A DNA stretch of 64,000 bases, from contig NZ_FXZH01000020.1 in the NCBI RefSeq assembly GCF_900169365.1, positions 1 through 64,000 on the forward strand, read 5' to 3'. Positions within the stretch are counted from its first letter, which is position 1. Each line of letters opens with the position of its first letter. The notes beneath the pieces are model-generated. The model was given only the letters and a program-made list of their open reading frames with translations. It was not told the DNA's origin and ran no database searches. The translations under genes and the position numbers were made by a program. The stretch is from Brevibacterium sp. 239c (GTDB lineage: Bacteria; Actinomycetota; Actinomycetes; Actinomycetales; Brevibacteriaceae). This document shows positions 24,936 to 32,982 of this stretch, piece after piece.

Positions 24936-26365
24936 GGACGGCGGCGATGGAACTGCGTCACTGCTTCGAAGGCATGTGCCATGCGCAGCAGATCCACGTC
25001 GGCACCCGGCTTCGCGACGAGCTGGACACCCACCGGAAGGCCTGACTGCGAGAAGCCGGCTGGCACGGAGATGGCAGGACACCCAGTAGCCGAGATCAGA
25101 CATAGAGCTCGCATCCAGTCGAGATAGTTCTCGAGTCCCACCCCGTTGATCTCCGTGGGGTATTCGATGCCCGCGTCGAAGGGGAGCACCTGGCAGGTGG
25201 TGACGACCAGCAGATCGTGCTCCCCGAAGAAGCGTTCGACCTCACCGTGGAGACGGGCGCGCGCACGATCAGCAGACACCACCTCGGCGCCGGTCAGCCT
25301 CAGTCCCATCTCGATGTTCCAGACCACAGAGTCCTTGATCTGGTCCGGGTGTTCTTCGAGCAACGGCCCCCAGGAATGGACGAAGTCAAGGGCACGGCGG
25401 ACATTGAAAACCTCATCGGCATCGCCGAGGTCGGGGATCGTGTCGAGGACACCGGCGCCCAATGAGGAGAACACGTTTGCCGTGTCTGCCACGATCTCGT
25501 GGACTTCGCTTTCAAGCGGGAGCAACCCGTTGAGATCTGGGCTGAACCCGATCTTCACGCCGTTCAGATCGGGTTCGATGTCGGTGCCCAGACCGAACTC
25601 GGGGAGATCGAAGACGTTGCCGGGTTCGTCGATCGAACGGGGGCCACCCCGCTGCGGTCCGGCCGTCGCACTCATCGTCAGTGCCACATCGGAGACCGTG
25701 CGGGCCATAAACCCGCTCTGTGCCAACCATGCGAACGGATTACCCGGCAACGTATGTGGAATTCGTCCGTTCGAGGGGCGAAAACCCACCACGTTGTTGA
25801 ACGACGCGGGGGAGCGCAGCGAACCTCCCGTATCCGAACCGTCTCCGGAGGCTTGGATGCCCGATGCCAAGACAGCACCGACTCCTCCGGAAGACCCCGA
25901 AGCTGATTTGGATGTGTCATAGGGGTTGAGGGTGGTGCCGAAGACCGGGTTGAAGGTGTGTGAGCCGGCCGCGAATTCGGGCACGTTCGTCTTGCCCGTG
26001 GTGTTGACTCCGGCGGCTTTGAGGCGGGAGATGCTCAGCGAGTCCGTATCCGGAACACGATCGGCCATGATCGGCGAACCCCACGTCGTGCGCAGGCCCG
26101 CGGTGTCATGTGTGTCCTTGTGAGTCATCGGCACCCCATGCAGAGGTCCGATCGGCTCGCCCTTGGCCACTGCCTGGTCAGCGGCGTCTGCCCGTGCCGC
26201 AGCGGCCTCATCGTCTCGGGTCACGACCGCGTTGATCGCCGGGTTGATCGCATCGATGCGTTCCAAGTGATCGCTGAGTGCTTCCCGGGCGGAGATCTCC
26301 TTCGTCGCGATCTTCTTCGCCAGTTCGCGTGTGGACAGCCAGCGCAGTTCCTCGCTCATCGTCAC
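24911..26365 (-). CDS. Amidase-signature family amidase
   Basis: This 484-residue amidohydrolase has the Ser-cisSer-Lys triad: Lys83 in MTHKDTHDTAG, the cis-Ser in SASGSSGGVGAV (about 158) and the nucleophile Ser182 in DTGGSLRSPA. It hydrolyses a carboxamide to acid and ammonia. It is the last gene of a four-gene minus-strand run (two membrane proteins, an M20 hydrolase, then this gene), one nucleotide after the M20 stop. That suggests joint uptake and two-step cleavage of an amide substrate. It is not part of a GatCAB operon. Confidence 0.93.
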   Translation of the reverse strand: MTMSEELRWLSTRELAKKIATKEISAREALSDHLERIDAINPAINAVVTRDDEAAAARADAADQAVAKGEPIGPLHGVPMTHKDTHDTAGLRTTWGSPIMADRVPDTDSLSISRLKAAGVNTTGKTNVPEFAAGSHTFNPVFGTTLNPYDTSKSASGSSGGVGAVLASGIQASGDGSDTGGSLRSPASFNNVVGFRPSNGRIPHTLPGNPFAWLAQSGFMARTVSDVALTMSATAGPQRGGPRSIDEPGNVFDLPEFGLGTDIEPDLNGVKIGFSPDLNGLLPLESEVHEIVADTANVFSSLGAGVLDTIPDLGDADEVFNVRRALDFVHSWGPLLEEHPDQIKDSVVWNIEMGLRLTGAEVVSADRARARLHGEVERFFGEHDLLVVTTCQVLPFDAGIEYPTEINGVGLENYLDWMRALCLISATGCPAISVPAGFSQSGLPVGVQLVAKPGADVDLLRMAHAFEAVTQFHRRRPQLSASIP

Positions 26366-26366
26366 C

Positions 26367-27599
26367 TCACTTCCCGACCGTGCTGAGGACGGCGCTCAGT
26401 GCCGCGCGAATACCGGTCTCCAGCGTGGTCTCGACAGCGTCGGGGGCGAAGAACGGTGAATGATTGCCTGCTGGGGGTTCATCACCGTCGAATTTGGCGG
26501 GAGAGTAGCCCCCGAAGAACCAATACACGTAGGGCACGTCGATGTCATCTCCGAAGGCACCGAAGTCCTCGCTGCCGGTAACGGCTTGATCCAGGTGGAC
26601 CTGATCCTCACCGAGTTCAGCTTCGAGCGCTTCGAGGAACTGATCCGTGGTTGCGGGATCGTTGTAGCAGCGCGGGAAGCGATACATGTCTTCGATGAGC
26701 GGTTCGGGTGCTCCGGAGGCCTGAGCCTCAGCGCGGATGATCCGTTCGACACGGTCGAGTACGACCGCGCGGACCTCCTCGTTGAAGGTGCGGATGTTGA
26801 GTTTGAATTCGGCGGAGTCGGGAATGATGTTCTCCTTCAGACCACCGTGGAAGGTGCCCACGGTGACCACAGCCATATCGCGACCCGAGATCTCACGCGA
26901 CACGATGGACTGGAGCCTGGTGATCATATAGGCGCCGAGGACGATCGGATCGACCGCGCTCTCGGGTTGCGAACCGTGGGCCTGCTTGCCCTTGACGGTG
27001 ACTTTGATGCAATCGGACATCGCCATGGCAGTTCCCTTGGCCACGTAGATGTGGCCCGCCTTGCCCGGCCACACGTGCTGACCGTAGATCACCTCTGGCT
27101 TGACGATCGAATCCCAGAGACCGTCGTCGAGCATCGCCCGCGCGCCCTCCCCGGTCTCTTCACCGGGCTGGAAGATCATGACCACGCTTCCCGACCACAG
27201 GTCCTTGTGCTCGACGAGGTAGCGGGCCAGATACAGTCCGACGGTGATGTGTGTGTCGTGGCCGCAGCCGTGCATCACCTTGGTCGTCGACCCGTCGGGC
27301 AGAGTCCCCTCCGCGGTCGATGCGTAGTCGTAGCCGGTGTCCTCAGTGATCGGAAGACCATCGGTGTCGGCCCGGTAGGCCACAACTGGGCCTTCGCCGT
27401 TTTCGATGACGCTGACGATGCCTGTGTCGCCGAAGGTGTGTGTCTTCAGTCCGAGCGCTTTGAGCTTGGAGGCAATCGCTGCAGCTGTCTGGGTCTCCTG
27501 CATCGACAGCTCAGGTGTGCGATGGAAGTCCTTGTAGTCGGCAACCGTCTGCGCGAGATTCGCCGCAATCGTGTTCCGGAGTGTGGTGTTGAGCGACAT
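26367..27599 (-). CDS. M20-family amidohydrolase (hippurate/IAA-amino-acid hydrolase type)
   Basis: This 410-residue metallopeptidase-like amidohydrolase of the M20D group has the metal motif MHGCGHDTHITVGLYLA near 100, followed by FQPGEETGEGARAMLDDG. These enzymes cut N-acyl amino acids (hippurate, indoleacetyl- or acetyl-amino acids). Gene order places it after two membrane proteins and directly before the amidase, so all four are probably one operon. The true substrate cannot be read from the sequence. Confidence 0.93.
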   Translation of the reverse strand: MSLNTTLRNTIAANLAQTVADYKDFHRTPELSMQETQTAAAIASKLKALGLKTHTFGDTGIVSVIENGEGPVVAYRADTDGLPITEDTGYDYASTAEGTLPDGSTTKVMHGCGHDTHITVGLYLARYLVEHKDLWSGSVVMIFQPGEETGEGARAMLDDGLWDSIVKPEVIYGQHVWPGKAGHIYVAKGTAMAMSDCIKVTVKGKQAHGSQPESAVDPIVLGAYMITRLQSIVSREISGRDMAVVTVGTFHGGLKENIIPDSAEFKLNIRTFNEEVRAVVLDRVERIIRAEAQASGAPEPLIEDMYRFPRCYNDPATTDQFLEALEAELGEDQVHLDQAVTGSEDFGAFGDDIDVPYVYWFFGGYSPAKFDGDEPPAGNHSPFFAPDAVETTLETGIRAALSAVLSTVGK

Positions 27600-27665
27600 G
27601 ATGTCCTTTCACGGTGGGTGTCTTCGATGATCTCAGGTATTCGGAACTGAGGTGCCAGGCGATCG

Positions 27666-28400
27666 TCAGTTGATTCCGACGTTGTCGCCGTCTGCCGGCC
27701 CCTTCTTGTCGGTCATGGCCTTGTTACGTGTGAACCAGGTGATAGCAATCGTCAAGATGACGACGATGGCGACGTCCCCGGAGGCCAGGATCGGGACGAA
27801 CGGAATGAGGACGAGGATGACAAGAGCGGCCGCCCCCAACGCGATGAGCGTGGATTTGACCTGCCGGAGTGAAGCGATTAGCTGGACCGTGACTCCGCCG
27901 AGGATGGCGGGCAGGATATAGAGCTTGGCCACGAGTGTCACAGGCTCGGGAATGATCGAGACCAACCAGGTGCCGAGGATGCCGACGAAGAGGACCATGG
28001 AGGCCACGTGGATCAGTGCCGCACCGCAGATGGCCATGGTGGCCGCGTACTCGCCCTTGCGTGTGCCCGGTTTCACTCCGAGCGAGTCCTGGGCGACGAT
28101 AGCCGAGGGCAGCAGCTTGTTCGAGATGTTGCCGATCAGGAATGCCTGGTACATGCCTGCTGGTCCCAGGATCGGGAAGTAGGTCAGCGGCTCGACGACG
28201 TAGAAGACACCGTAGACGGCGAAGACGGCAAGGAAGCCCTTGAAGATCTCCCCGAAATTGACGTTCGCATCGGCAACGAACAGGAGATAGAAGGGCACCG
28301 AGGTGGCGATGAGAAACCCGATGAAGAGCGTGAGAGAACCCCATTTGGTCGTCGTCCGCTCAAAGGCTGCGTGTGAAGGTGACGTGATGATGTTGGACAT
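27666..28400 (-). CDS. Polytopic membrane protein, partner in the amidohydrolase operon
   Basis: The 244-residue protein has six or seven hydrophobic segments and a short soluble tail (NKAMTDKKGPADGDN). The ATG at 28400 (MSNIITSPSH) is preferred, because the 24 residues further upstream overlap the previous gene and lack hydrophobic or family character. The conserved-looking loop GKLLPSAI-like region (ISNKLLPSAIVAQDS) suggests a transporter. It lies 10 nt after a second membrane-protein gene and upstream of the M20 hydrolase, so a substrate-uptake role is plausible. I do not recognise a family with certainty. Confidence 0.8.
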   Translation of the reverse strand: MSNIITSPSHAAFERTTTKWGSLTLFIGFLIATSVPFYLLFVADANVNFGEIFKGFLAVFAVYGVFYVVEPLTYFPILGPAGMYQAFLIGNISNKLLPSAIVAQDSLGVKPGTRKGEYAATMAICGAALIHVASMVLFVGILGTWLVSIIPEPVTLVAKLYILPAILGGVTVQLIASLRQVKSTLIALGAAALVILVLIPFVPILASGDVAIVVILTIAITWFTRNKAMTDKKGPADGDNVGIN

Positions 28401-28410
28401 GATGTTCTCC

Positions 28411-29193
28411 TCAGGCTTCGGGGGCGCCGAGGCCGGCGTAGTGGGCGAAGTAGGACGCGATGAGTCCCACAAGCAAGGAGATTCCGAGTCCCCATTCCTT
28501 GAGCCACGGCTGTTTCAGGGTCTTGGCGAGGAAGAGACAGATCGTCATCACCACTGCAGACACGAGGATCGCGATGACATGTGTCGGTGACTTCGGAAGC
28601 TCCCGGAACGTCAGCGCCGCGAATGCTGCGAGCAGGGCTGCACCGGGAACGATGGACATCAGCGCAGGGTTGACCTTCTCCAGCTTGTGAGAGCTGCGTT
28701 TGAACACGGGAGTCAGAATCAGGGTGGAGATCATCCAGCCGGCGCCTGAGAGGCTCATGGCCATGAGCGCAACGATGAAGACGCCGCGGGTGAATGTCTC
28801 ATCGCCGAGACTCGAGCCCATGGTGCCTGCCGCGATCGAGGCCGAAGCGACCTCTGTGGCTGCGGAGCCGATGAGCCCGACACGTACCACAACCGGGGGA
28901 GTGCCGAACAGGGGCAACAGGGCGATGGCAACAAGAACCACGGAGAGAGACGGCCCGATCGCTGCGACTCCGCCCGCCCTGAAGGCGGACCTGACCTCGT
29001 GTTGGCTCATTCCCGCCGACTCGGCGTTCTTCTTCACCGCATTCATATAGATCAATGACTGGACCACGACGACGCCCATGACTGCCATTGCCAGAATCCA
29101 GAGAACGGGGGCATTCGCGAGACCGAGATAATCGGCCGATCCACTTGCCATCACCATAACGGGGCTTCTCACTTCCTTGTCGGAGTTGCTCAC
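28411..29193 (-). CDS. Membrane protein resembling DUF5058, first gene of the amidohydrolase operon
   Basis: This 260-residue polytopic protein has six to seven hydrophobic segments. An amphipathic stretch (MNAVKKNAESAGMSQHEVRSAFRAG) comes before GGVAAIGPSLSVVLVAIALL, which recalls DUF5058 membrane proteins as I remember them. It is followed after 10 nt by another membrane gene, then the M20 hydrolase and the amidase. Two adjacent, similar-sized membrane proteins could form a heteromeric carrier. Function is inferred only from context. Confidence 0.78.
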   Translation of the reverse strand: MSNSDKEVRSPVMVMASGSADYLGLANAPVLWILAMAVMGVVVVQSLIYMNAVKKNAESAGMSQHEVRSAFRAGGVAAIGPSLSVVLVAIALLPLFGTPPVVVRVGLIGSAATEVASASIAAGTMGSSLGDETFTRGVFIVALMAMSLSGAGWMISTLILTPVFKRSSHKLEKVNPALMSIVPGAALLAAFAALTFRELPKSPTHVIAILVSAVVMTICLFLAKTLKQPWLKEWGLGISLLVGLIASYFAHYAGLGAPEA

Positions 29194-29379
29194 AGCGACC
29201 GGGCTACCTCGTTGTTGCCCGCACCGCTGGTGTCAGTAACTTATCCCGAGGCACACCCCAAAAGATGCTCTTTACCGAGACTTCCCGATTGGCGAGAACA
29301 GACTTCTCAATGCTGACCATCAACGAATTCGATGAGTATCGTGAAGGGGACATCATCACAGTGAAGGGTGACTTGCACA

Positions 29380-29991
29380 ATGGATCTTTCGGATATCGAT
29401 AAGTACCTCGACCGGGCAGAGACCTGCTGGGAAACCGCGCTGTCACGAGTGGTCGAAGCGGACCTCGATTCGCCGAGCGGATGTCGGGAGTGGACCAATG
29501 AGCAGCTGATCAACCACCTCATCGGCGGGGGACTGCGCTATGAGAAGCTTCTGGCCCAGGCTCCGCCCGCAATAGTCGAGGCAACGCGCGGGCAGAACCA
29601 CCTCGGCGAGGATCGATTGGAGTCCTTCCGGGCACATGAACGAGCGTTCCGAAAGACCACGGGGGAGTGTGACCTCGACGCCGAGGTACCCCATCGGATC
29701 GGCCCGATATCCGGCCACCAGCTCGTGAAGATGCGCATCCTCGAACTAGCCCTGCATGCTGCCGATCTCTCGGCCGGAACCGGCGATGAGTGGCCGATCG
29801 ATGACTCGCTCGCCGAATTCATGTCCACAGAACTCAGCGGCCTCATCGTCGAGCTCGGGTCGACCGGGGGATACGCGCCTCCGAGCGCCGACGACCACGC
29901 GGACGAGGGCGCCCCAGTCTCATACGCGCAACGAGTGCTCAACATATCCGGCCGCGGAGAAATAGCGATTGCCGTGCTGCCAGGTCATTGA
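29380..29991 (+). CDS. Mycothiol-dependent maleylpyruvate isomerase-like / DinB-fold protein
   Basis: The 203-residue protein carries the actinobacterial N-terminal metal-binding fold related to mycothiol-dependent maleylpyruvate isomerase. It has SPSGCREWTNEQLINHLIGGG with the conserved His, and the second helix KMRILELALHAADLSAGTG supplying another His. Members use mycothiol or act as DinB-like thiol transferases. ATG 29380 is preferred over GTG 29368, since GAAGGG precedes it at a workable distance. It overlaps the convergent MFS gene by 7 nt. Its substrate is unknown. Confidence 0.85.
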   Translation: MDLSDIDKYLDRAETCWETALSRVVEADLDSPSGCREWTNEQLINHLIGGGLRYEKLLAQAPPAIVEATRGQNHLGEDRLESFRAHERAFRKTTGECDLDAEVPHRIGPISGHQLVKMRILELALHAADLSAGTGDEWPIDDSLAEFMSTELSGLIVELGSTGGYAPPSADDHADEGAPVSYAQRVLNISGRGEIAIAVLPGH

Positions 29992-31307
29992 GGCAAAGCC
30001 ACCCGGCCACGCACTGCGGACTTGTCTCTCTCAGGATCTGCAAAGATGAGGGTCAGAACCGCGGAGACAGCGGAGGTGAGCCCGAGTGCTTGAAACGCCT
30101 TCGCATAACCGAGGCCAGGCGTCGCGGCGGCATCGACGATGAGACCGGTGACATACGGGCCGACGAGTCCGCCGATGGCCATGAGTGCCAGGAAGATCCC
30201 GAGCGTTCCTGCCGTCTGTTGTGGCGGGCAGATCTCAGAGACGGCCGCGTTGCACAACGGCAGGACGACCACACCGACGCCGTATCCGATGGACACGATG
30301 GCAACAGCTCCGGGCGAACTGGAGATCGAGGGCAGGAAGAAGAGCATCCCGCCGCCGATCACCACGCAGATCGAGGGAGCTGCGATGCGCACGAATCGTG
30401 ACGACCATCCTCTGGCCGACAGCCGATCGGAGAGCAGAGTCCCGCCGATGAGGCTGATCAGTCCTGCAACCGAGGGAATTGCCAGCATGGATCCAGACTG
30501 CAGGCGACTGTACCCGAGGCCGACTTCGAAATAGGACGGCAGCCAGGTGAGGACAACGGTCACGAGCGCATAGATGCTGGCGACCAAGAAGGCTGCGCTG
30601 ATGAATGTCCGAGTCAGCAAGATCTTGTGCCAAGGAACTCGTGGCTCCTCGTTGGGATCAACCGCATCCTTGGACGCCTTGGCAGGAATATAGGGGCCGA
30701 CCTCCCAGTGCCGGGTCCAGAAGAAGCACCAGACTACGCCGATGACGGCCATCGCCACCAGCGCGCTGCGCCATCCGAGAGTGACCGAGAGATAGGCCAG
30801 CAGCGGGGCAAGCGCGATCTTGGAAATCGACGCGGCACTCGCGAGCAGCGCGCCAGGGAACCCACGCCTTCCGGGCGTGTGCCAGGAATAGGTAGCTGTG
30901 TGGATGAGGGCAGAGCTCGGCCCTTCAGCAAGGCCAAGGACCATCCGCGAGACAAGCAGGACTCCGAAGGTGGCAGCAAAGACCATCGGAAGCATTGCGA
31001 GTGCCCAGACAATAGCCAGGACGATGAGGACCGTGCGCAGAGACAGCCACTTATTCAGCGCCCCGGCGAAGAAACCGCCGACGGTGAAGGCGAAGAAGAA
31101 CAGGCTGCCGACCAGCCCGACCTGCGAGGCGCTGATGCCGAGTTCGTCCTTGAGGGACTGGGCGATGATGCCGAAGGCCGCCTTGTCGCCATAGTTCACG
31201 ACATAGAGGACAACGAGCAGCGCGGTCAATGACCAGGCTTTGCGTCGAGATTCTGTCCCTGGAGTGACAGTTCCAGCTGGGGGAGAGGTGAGCTTGGAGG
31301 AGACCAT
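29985..31307 (-). CDS. MFS transporter (anion:cation symporter-like)
   Basis: This 440-residue major facilitator has 12 predicted helices. The N-terminal NYGDKAAFGIIAQSL and GSLFFFAFTVGGFFAGALNKW blocks recall the ACS family of organic-anion symporters (hexuronate, phthalate and similar). It is a lone gene with a perfect AACGATCGTT palindrome about 75 nt upstream of its start, typical of a TetR-type operator. The regulator is not in the window, and no catabolic partner is adjacent. Confidence 0.88.
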   Translation of the reverse strand: MVSSKLTSPPAGTVTPGTESRRKAWSLTALLVVLYVVNYGDKAAFGIIAQSLKDELGISASQVGLVGSLFFFAFTVGGFFAGALNKWLSLRTVLIVLAIVWALAMLPMVFAATFGVLLVSRMVLGLAEGPSSALIHTATYSWHTPGRRGFPGALLASAASISKIALAPLLAYLSVTLGWRSALVAMAVIGVVWCFFWTRHWEVGPYIPAKASKDAVDPNEEPRVPWHKILLTRTFISAAFLVASIYALVTVVLTWLPSYFEVGLGYSRLQSGSMLAIPSVAGLISLIGGTLLSDRLSARGWSSRFVRIAAPSICVVIGGGMLFFLPSISSSPGAVAIVSIGYGVGVVVLPLCNAAVSEICPPQQTAGTLGIFLALMAIGGLVGPYVTGLIVDAAATPGLGYAKAFQALGLTSAVSAVLTLIFADPERDKSAVRGRVALPQ

Positions 31308-31382
31308 GATGCTTCCTTGCGTCGTGGTGACAACGGTGACAACCGGCCCTGAAAAGTTCGGCCAGCCTCACTCAGCTTATTG

Positions 31383-31392
31383 AACGATCGTT
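31383..31392. promoter_or_regulatory. Palindrome upstream of the MFS gene, possible TetR operator
   Basis: AACGATCGTT is a perfect 10-bp palindrome, extended by TG and AG flanks, 76 nt upstream of the MFS start. Such A-AC-N4-GT-T palindromes are common TetR-family sites. Confidence 0.4.
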
Positions 31393-31495
31393 AGGCCAGT
31401 CAATCCACGCACACAGAAAACGTCAGGGGAGTCCACCTGAGGACACCACTCAGAGGTGTAGGCACACAGCTCGACGCAGCGCATGATGGCGTCAG

Positions 31496-32017
31496 TTAAG
31501 ACATCTTCTTTCGAGAGACGTTCATGGTGATCTGTGCGGAGACGAACACTTCGCCGGCAGCATCGAGGACATCGACCGGCACGATCAGCTCCATCGGATC
31601 GTCGCCGAACTCAGGGATCGTGTCAAGATGCGCGATCGAGGTGACACTCGTGGTGGCCTTGGCCTTGTACTCAACGGTCATGCCGACCGGAATCCAGCGG
31701 TGCGTGGATGGAATCGTCGCCTCCATCATGATGCCGCCGGCGATCTCTGCCATATTGCATGAGGCAATGGCGTGATACGTGCCGAGGTGGTTGTGCACGC
31801 CGCGACGATTCGGGGCGCTGACTTCGCAGAGCCCGGGACGCAGTTCGCGGATCAGTGGATGAACGGTACGGAAGTACGGGGCCTTGAAGCACACAGCCCG
31901 TGTGAAGAGCCAATTGCCGAACGGCACCTTCTGCAGCTTCTGCCAGATCGTGTAGATCGCACCCGAGGCGTCTGTGGTGTCTATGACCTCTGCTGTGCCT
32001 GCTGTTTCTGTGGTCAT
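31496..32017 (-). CDS. Hotdog-fold protein, DUF4442 (acyl-CoA thioesterase-like)
   Basis: The 173-residue protein matches the DUF4442 hotdog group, probably a thioesterase or a related acyl-binding protein. The family-like run RGVHNHLGTYHAIASCNMAEIAGG holds the conserved His and Glu, and GMTVEYKAKATTSVT is the following strand. ATG 32017 is preferred over the 6-codon longer start. An AT-rich inverted repeat lies at 32079-32092. No neighbouring fatty-acid gene fixes its substrate. Confidence 0.8.
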   Translation of the reverse strand: MTTETAGTAEVIDTTDASGAIYTIWQKLQKVPFGNWLFTRAVCFKAPYFRTVHPLIRELRPGLCEVSAPNRRGVHNHLGTYHAIASCNMAEIAGGIMMEATIPSTHRWIPVGMTVEYKAKATTSVTSIAHLDTIPEFGDDPMELIVPVDVLDAAGEVFVSAQITMNVSRKKMS

Positions 32018-32078
32018 GGGTTCTCCTTTGGCCATGGGCCGGTCGCGTCAGAAGTGGCGGTCAATCAGTTTACTTAAC

Positions 32079-32092
32079 ATAATGTATATTAT
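32079..32092. promoter_or_regulatory. AT-rich inverted repeat upstream of the DUF4442 gene
   Basis: ATAATGTATATTAT has mirrored ATAAT/ATTAT arms in an otherwise GC-rich region, 62 nt upstream of the start. It may be a promoter or operator, perhaps for a MarR- or TetR-type protein. Confidence 0.3.
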
Positions 32093-32210
32093 CGGCGTTA
32101 TGCCCATGGTTGCGCTGAGCCACGAGACAGCGCCCGTTTCGGATATCAGTTCTGGTCGACCATAGCAGTTACTGGTCAGTCACTAGATTACAAAACCAGA
32201 GTACAAAAAC

Positions 32211-32252
32211 GTGACGGGCGCGGATAGCCCTTCAGCTATCCGCGGCCGTCAC
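32211..32252 (-). terminator. Terminator after the Rpf gene
   Basis: An 18-bp stem with one mismatch (arms 32211-32228 and 32235-32252, loop CCTTCA) lies 44 nt past the Rpf stop codon. On the minus strand it is followed by GTTTTTG, a good T-tract. Confidence 0.9.
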
Positions 32253-32296
32253 TGTGCTCAACATATGTCAGCTGACTGCGTGTTTCAGCGGTTGAC

Positions 32297-32743
32297 TCAG
32301 CTGCCGCCGAGTCCGACCTTGCCGTCGTCCTTGGATCCACCATCATTCTTGGAGCCGCCGCCTTCGTCTGCAGCGCCGTTGGATTTCGTCAGGCCGGCCT
32401 TCTTACCGCATTCCGGCCAAGCCCCGGGACCCTGCTTCTTGAGAGCCTTCTGCGCAACGTCGATCTGCTCGGCCTTGCTTGCCTTATGTGGCATGCCGTC
32501 GCCGCCGAAGGCCTTCCAAGTCTGCTTAGAGAACTGCAGTCCGCCGTAGTAGCCATTACCGGTGTTGATGTGCCAGTCACCGCCGGACTCACACTCGGCG
32601 ACCTTGTCCCAGACGCCATTCGAAGACTGAGCCCCTGTGGAGGCCTGGGCCGGGCCGCTCATGCCAGTCATTCCGGCGGCGGCGACCGCGCCGGCTCCTG
32701 CGACGAGGGCGACTTTGCGGAAGCTTGTGCTCAAGAGGTTCAC
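32297..32743 (-). CDS. rpf: Resuscitation-promoting factor domain protein (secreted transglycosylase-like)
   Basis: This 148-residue secreted peptidoglycan hydrolase has a signal peptide to about 33 (AQA), then the Rpf fold with [18 protein letters not shown] and the two cysteines of the CES...PEC pair. The tail is short and Gly/Ser/Asp-rich ([17 protein letters not shown]). Rpf proteins cleave peptidoglycan and help dormant cells regrow. GTG 32743 follows GGAGAT. The frame's earlier starts lack a signal peptide at the right place. Two GTTAC repeats 11 bp apart lie 56-71 nt upstream. Confidence 0.92.
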   Translation of the reverse strand: MNLLSTSFRKVALVAGAGAVAAAGMTGMSGPAQASTGAQSSNGVWDKVAECESGGDWHINTGNGYYGGLQFSKQTWKAFGGDGMPHKASKAEQIDVAQKALKKQGPGAWPECGKKAGLTKSNGAADEGGGSKNDGGSKDDGKVGLGGS

Positions 32744-32798
32744 TGTTTCATCTCCGTAATACGAGTGCATTTCGGTTCTGTAACTTGGCCACTCTATC

Positions 32799-32814
32799 GT
32801 TACCAAGCCGTTAC
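32799..32814 (-). promoter_or_regulatory. Possible MtrA box upstream of the Rpf gene
   Basis: GTTAC-N6-GTTAC (on the + strand) is a direct repeat with an 11-bp period, about 56-71 nt upstream of the Rpf start. Direct repeats of this word are reported for the actinobacterial cell-wall regulator MtrA. The same layout recurs upstream of the RlpA-like gene. Confidence 0.5.
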
Positions 32815-32982
32815 ACACGGTAGTGGACCGACAGTCGGGTGTGAACCTGATTTCAAGCCTCAGCGCTCAGAATCGACTCACAGAAGTCACAACCCGAACT
32901 GAACGCATAGAACCCGAATTCGACTCCCCTGACTGTGCTCGACTCCCCTTGCAGACAGGGACACTTGCATGTGCGGACTGGC

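Noticed and set aside
26460..27650. 396-residue open frame opposite the M20 hydrolase
   Set aside because: It is antisense to a clear amidohydrolase and has a valine/aspartate-rich, motif-free composition.
32744..32940. c-di-AMP (ydaO) riboswitch expected upstream of the Rpf gene
   Set aside because: Many actinobacterial rpf genes have one, but the conserved GG-rich helices were not seen here, and the leader of about 190 nt holds only the GTTAC repeats.
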